Positions 59,340 to 64,000 of a DNA stretch of 64,000 nucleotides are shown in pieces. The notes under the pieces were generated by a model. That model made no database searches, was not told the DNA's origin, and saw only the letters and a list, made by a program, of their open reading frames with translations. The stretch lies in assembly GCF_028372415.1 (NCBI RefSeq), contig NC_092878.1, positions 26,208,903 to 26,272,902 on the forward strand, in the 5' to 3' direction. A program made the position numbers and the translations under genes. This stretch comes from Notamacropus eugenii. Lineage: Eukaryota > Chordata > Mammalia > Diprotodontia > Macropodidae. Position 1 is the stretch's first letter. Each line of letters opens with the position of its first letter.

Positions 59340-61010
59340 ACCTGTTGCCGAGCCCTTGGTACCCCCTTCTTCCTGCTCCATGAGGGCCCGATTAGCCTTG
59401 TGTCCTCTTTTCCTGGGTACGTATGGAAGCAAAACCCAAGAGAAGAGGAGAATCCTAAGATCTCACCCTAAGGTCTGACTGAGGGAACCAGGGAGGCCTC
59501 TTTTGTTAAGAAGGGCCCAATTCTACCCACCCCTGTGGCAGTGCTACCATCCAGAAAGGCCAAGGCTACAACATCAGAGCCGGCTGCTCTGACTTCTCTG
59601 TGGGTACATTCTGAACCAGGAAGAAATAGCAGAGCTGAAAAAAGCTGAGACTTTAGCACAAAGCAGAGTAGAAGCACAAACAACCGCAATTAGAAGCTGT
59701 CGCTTAAGGGAGAAGAACGCTGACAAGGAGACAGAACCTTGGGAGAAGCAGCTCCCCCTCCCCCTCCTTCCCCCATCACACTCTCCCCCCATCCCCACCC
59801 CCCACCTCTTTGTTCCCCCTAGCCCTGCTCCCCAGGCAGGGCTGAAGAGAAGGGGTTCCCCAGGGCAGAGCATCCTGTCTGTCTGCAGGTACTTGCCCAG
59901 CCCCTTCCCTCTCCTCCTCTGTCACTCAGTGCCAACCCCCAACCTGTCATGCTACACTAACTAGGGAGGGGCACACCTGGGCCTTTGTGGCACCTGGATG
60001 GGAAGTCTGCACAGAGGGGGAGGGGGGAGGAGGCTGAATCATCCGGGCCACTTCAAGTTCTTAATCATCCATAAGACCAAGGAGAGGGAGTGAGGAGCTT
60101 TCTTTTGCTTCAAAGGGGTAAACTGAAGCATGGGGTGGGGAGGGAATAGGCTGTCTCTTGCTTTTCCAAATCAATAAGCAAGAAATGAAACTTAAGGGTC
60201 CTGAACCCCATTATAGACTCTACTACCATCAACCTCCTGGTTTCTTATGCCCTTGGGAGAGGCCCCCCCATCCCTACAAATGAGGAGTAAGTATGTTAAG
60301 TGTACAAAGAAGTAGCAGGACCCTAACGAGCATTTGACCATTAGCACTTTTTCTGGAGAATAGGGGAGGTCAGAATAGATCTGCTTACCCTCATCCCTCA
60401 CAGAAATTGCCTAATGGCCTGGCCCTATGGAGAGAAGAGTCATCTGCCTTATAGAAGCTAATCCAACCCCTGCTGAAAATGGGGCTGCCTAGCTCCAGAC
60501 CAGTTGCTTTAGGCATTGCCAGGGACTGGACTAAAGAAACCAGGATACCTCAGACAGGAAAGAATAAGACAGCCTTCCCTTCCCCCAATTCTTCTAACCA
60601 ACCCCTGTCCCCAACCTCTTTAAACAGCTTGAGTCACCAGCCAGAAACTGGGAGATATTCTGATTCAGTCCCATCCCAGCCTCTCAGACTCTGACCCAGC
60701 CCCACGTGCCTAGATCTCTGAAGGAATTCCTATTCTGTCCTACTCCCCACTCCTGAGCACTAGGACATAGAACCAGAGGCTTCTGTGTACCGAGGCTTAT
60801 TCCAGGAAAGGATGCTGGATGTTCAGAAGGAAGGGTGAAAAGGAGAGAGAAGTTCATGGAAAGGAATCACTTCTGCTGCTGCTGGAGGACAGAGTTAAGA
60901 GAAATAGTTGCCCCGAGGTAGAGCTTGGCCGAGTCTAGTATTAATTACTAGCCCAGGACCCTCTCTCCATGCTGGGGGGAGGGAAGAAGAAGTAGCAGAT
61001 CCACCAAATC
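59340..61010. other. Repeat-poor intergenic island
   Basis: About 1.7 kb with no recognisable SINE or LINE, mixed GC content and short C-rich and G-rich tracts (59752-59820, 60017-60032). No coding exon could be identified on either strand. PLCB2 exons were considered and not found. Confidence 0.45.
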
Positions 61011-61011
61011 C

Positions 61012-61445
61012 TGTAGATTTAGATCCAGAGAGAACCTCTGTTGTTGTCTAGTCATTTCAGCGGTACCTGACTCTTTGTGACTCCACCTGGGGTTTTCTTG
61101 GCAAAGATACTGAAGTGCTTTGCCATTTCCTTCTCCAGCTCATTTTCTAGATGAGGAAACTAAGGTAAACAGAGCTAAATGATTCGCTCAAGGTCACACA
61201 ACTGTTAAGTGTCTGAAGCCAGATTTGAACTCATGAAGGTGAGTCTTAGGCCTGGCACTCTATCCACTACTTAGAGGACATCTAGTCCAAGCCCCTCTCT
61301 GTCTCTTTCCCTTTAAAGCTGAGGAAACTAAGATCTAATAAGTTAAGTAACTTGCCCAGAGTTACATAGGAAAATAACAGAGGAAGGATCTGAACCCTTG
61401 TTCTCTAACTCCAAATCCAGAGTGCTTTCCACTATACCAAAGATG
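61012..61445 (-). mobile_element. MIR split by a later marsupial SINE
   Basis: MIR pieces at 61012-61037 and 61270-61445 (aaagctgaggaaactaagat). Between them is a complete SINE, 61038-61270 (tgactctttgtgactccacc, tgaagtgctttgccatttcc). Confidence 0.8.
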
Positions 61446-61507
61446 TCCATTGTGTGCAGCATTGATTCATCATGCATGGATTATAGGGACCAGTGTCTTC
61501 TGCCCCA

Positions 61508-61970
61508 AGTCAGTCAGTCAATAAATATCATTTACTGTGTGCGGTGTTAGTAAATCTTTATCATGTGCCAGTAAGTAATAGTAAGTGCTTACTCCATGCC
61601 ACTAAATAATAGTGAGTAGGTACTGTGTGCCAGAAAGTGATATTAAGTGCTTATTATGTGATTCCTGGGGATACAAAGAAAAGCAAAAAAAAAAAAAAAA
61701 AACGTCCCTGCTCTCAAGGAGCTCACAAGCTATTGTATCCCATTTCGTAAAAGCACATCGCTAACTGACTCATGAGAGGGAGACAAGATACAAATGCACG
61801 AACAAGGTATATCCAGGATAAATTGGAGCAACAGAGGAAAGGCATTAGAATTAAGGGGGATCAGGAAAGGATTCTTGTGGAAGGTGGGAATTTAGCTGGG
61901 ACTTGAAGGAAAACAGGGAAGCCAGGAGGCAGAGAGGAAGAGGAAGATTATTCCAGGCATGAGAGACAAC

Positions 61971-62041
<71 letters not shown>

Positions 62042-62135
62042 AATGAATGTCCAGAGTTAGGAGATGGCAGTATTTTGGTCAAAGAACAGGGTGGAGGTCA
62101 GTGCCACTGGGTTAAGGAGTACAGACAGGTGCAGT
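61508..62135 (-). mobile_element. LINE-2 3' end with internal (TG)n
   Basis: L2 complement from 'cagtcagtcaataaatatca' through 'gctctcaaggagctcacaag', 'gtggaaggtgggaatttagc' and 'gagttaggagatggcagtat'. A (TG)n array at 61973-62037 and a poly(A) run at 61685-61702 expand it. Confidence 0.75.
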
Positions 62136-62331
62136 CAGGTTGGCAGCATCCCTGACACCAAGGCCCCTGGGGGATGTCCCTTGTTTGTGTACTTTCCTGT
62201 GCCCCAGGTGTTGCCAGCTGATGGCATCCTCTGTAACTGGAAGCCAAGAAAACAACAACTTCCTGGCACTCCCCACACTTGAGATAAGCCCTCCCCAACA
62301 AGATCAAAAATTCCCAGAATAGAACAGAGCT

Positions 62332-62500
62332 CTCAGAGGAAGGCTTGGCCTTACATAAAGGTACATTGAGTGGCTGTCCACAGCAACCATCATGTTATGA
62401 TTCGAGGGGTGGAAATTGTTGAGATTCTCACCATTAACATCACTCCTTAGAATGAAACCTTTACTGGTTGGGTAACACATCAGCCAGGATTCCCATCTGA
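62332..62500 (+). repeat. Direct duplication, copy 1
   Basis: Matches copy 2 at 63043-63205: shared acagcaaccatcatg, gagattctcaYcattaacat and a 'cagaggaag' lead. About 85% identity by eye over a 74 bp core. Not a repeat family I recognise. Confidence 0.65.
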
Positions 62501-62604
62501 TGACAATGGATATAGAGTCAGAAGAGCTGAGTTCAGATCCAAGATCTGCTTAGCATGACCTTGGGCAAGTCACTCTTTAATCCTCAGTTTCAACTAAGAG
62601 GTTG

Positions 62605-62852
62605 ACATGATTAAGAAGCATCAGTGATGAAAGAATGCTGCCCATCTCTTGACAGAGAGATAATGGGCTAATATGTAGAATAAGACACAGTTTTAGACAC
62701 TGCTAATATGTTTTGTTTAACTATAGTTTGTTACAAGGGGTTTGTTTTTCCTTTCAATTTTTTTCCCAGTGGGGAAGAGGGTGGTGGTAACAGAGAGAAA
62801 AACAAATGTGTGGTCATTAAAAAAACTTTTTAAAAAATTCATTAATAAAAAG
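62605..62852 (+). mobile_element. 5'-truncated LINE 3' end inserted in a MIR
   Basis: About 248 bp ending in an A-rich tail, with marsupial LINE 3'-end text (acagagagataatgggct, ttgttacaaggggtttgttt). The 11-bp sequence CTAAGAGGTTG flanks it at 62594-62604 and 62853-62863. A MIR runs into it from 62500 and out of it to about 62915. Confidence 0.75.
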
Positions 62853-63042
62853 CTAAGAGGTTGGGCTCACTGCTTCCTAAGGTTTCTTCAGGATCTTTTG
62901 ATCCTATGATTCTCCTATGACCCGAAGAGAGAAAAATGGTAATTAGGATAGGAAAGGTAAATTATGATGGGAAAAGGGCATAGAAATACTAGAAAAACTG
63001 TGCCCATTTTCTAGTTGTTTCTTAGACACCTTTCTTGGAGGA

Positions 63043-63205
63043 CACAGAGGAAGCATTGATTTCACACACAGGTAGAACAAGTGACTGCTCACAGCAACCA
63101 TCATGGTATGATTTGAGGGATAGAAATAGCTGAGATTCTCATCATTAACATTACCCCTTTATTGGCTGAATGAAACATTGACAAAGATTCCTTCCTGCTG
63201 TATTA
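63043..63205 (+). repeat. Direct duplication, copy 2
   Basis: Second copy of the sequence at 62332, about 710 bp downstream and in the same orientation. Confidence 0.65.
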
Positions 63206-64000
63206 TTTGTGACAAATATTTAGGGAAGGGAAAGTAAATTTACTTCCCAACCCAGAGAAAGGACATTCTGCCTGGAGGGTAATTAGCAGTGCTGGCCCCA
63301 GGCAAAGAACCTTGCTGGGGTAGCAGGAAGAGGCATCCTTTTCCCCCCAGAAAGGGACTCAGGGGTAGCCAGGGTTCTCAGAGCTATAGGGCATAACTTG
63401 AGGTTTTAGGGTAGAGAGGAAAAGTGGCAATCTGATCAGGAACATATCTAGTCCCTTGATCTAGAACAGAACCTCAGGCTTCAGTAGATAATAGTGGTCT
63501 TTAATGGAGTGGCAAAGAAAACAAATAATAAATAACCTGAAGTCATGTCGGACAGATAATGACCTTTTCTCTTCCTCACCACTCCTCCTCTAACCACAAA
63601 TGATTTTGCCCTCTCGGCCCATTCCTCAGAATCAGTTTCCTTTGACAGAGGTTGTGGGGGTGAGGAGGGAGGAACACTAATCTAGGGGCTTGGAGGCCTG
63701 AGTTCTGTCTCAGTTTCTTGGGGTCCATAGGCAAGAAGAAAGGATGGAAAGGAGCTGAGGAAAGGGGTGCAGAATGAATGAGACAATTCAAGGAAAAGGA
63801 TGAGACCATCTTAAGATCTTTTAGTTAGTTAACCCCAGGACAAGGGGCCTGGGGAAGGAAATGATAGTCTGAGTGCTGTATGAGCTCTAAACATTGGAGT
63901 TCCTTGAATTATTCATCTCCCCCCTCATTGCCATCCCTTGAACTGTTTTCTGGACCCTAAGGAACAAAGTGCCAGGAAAAGGCAGAGCACTCTGGGTCAT
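63206..64000. other. Unique DNA to the window end
   Basis: No SINE, LINE or coding exon recognised. A minus frame of 77 codons (63576-63809) has no known resemblance. Confidence 0.45.

Noticed and set aside
59340-59720. PLCB2 terminal exon on the minus strand
   Set aside because: A segment near 59340-59420 has splice-like edges on the minus strand, but none of its frames resembles the PLCB2 C-terminus.

Overview
This is vertebrate nuclear DNA, and the repeats point to a marsupial. The window is packed with MIR and MIR-like tRNA-derived SINEs. Many carry the marsupial-type extended 3' part (motifs such as 'ggggttttcttggca' and 'gccaagaaaaccccaaa') or the MAR1-type tail ('tgaaggacaaacacaa'). 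L2 remnants and 5'-truncated LINE 3' ends of marsupial type are also present. Genes have introns with consensus splice sites. I cannot name the species from sequence alone.

Two protein-coding genes are clear. PAK6 (group II p21-activated kinase) lies on the + strand with eight coding exons between 19615 and 44190. They join in frame to 675 codons; the human protein is 681 aa. Bases 1-19609 hold no recognisable coding sequence and are most likely PAK6 5' intron and/or upstream intergenic DNA. ANKRD63 (intronless, 385 codons) lies on the - strand at 51764-52921 in a CpG island. A TATA box on its strand sits about 740 bp upstream of its ATG. The two genes are convergent; their 3' UTRs face each other across roughly 45.7-47.5 kb. 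The PAK6-ANKRD63 neighbourhood matches human 15q15, where PLCB2 is the next gene. I found no PLCB2 exon before the window ends.

Layout: 1-19.6 kb, SINE/L2/LINE-rich DNA with no gene. 19.6-23.9 kb, PAK6 coding exons 1-2 (CRIB region and linker). 23.9-38.1 kb, a 14.2 kb repeat-rich intron ending in a repeat-free 600 bp. 38.1-44.2 kb, exons 3-8 (kinase domain). 44.2-45.7 kb, PAK6 3' UTR. 45.7-47.5 kb, SINE cluster. 47.5-51.8 kb, probable ANKRD63 3' UTR. 51.8-54.5 kb, ANKRD63 CDS, promoter and CpG island. 54.5-64 kb, upstream intergenic DNA with nested repeats and one repeat-poor island (59.3-61.0 kb).

Nothing here looks like a new multi-gene system. The points worth a second look are the ANKRD63 promoter and short upstream ORF, protein-like open frames just before PAK6 exon 3, an unexplained direct duplication near 62.4/63.1 kb, two small hAT-type elements with 8-bp target duplications, and several datable nested insertions.
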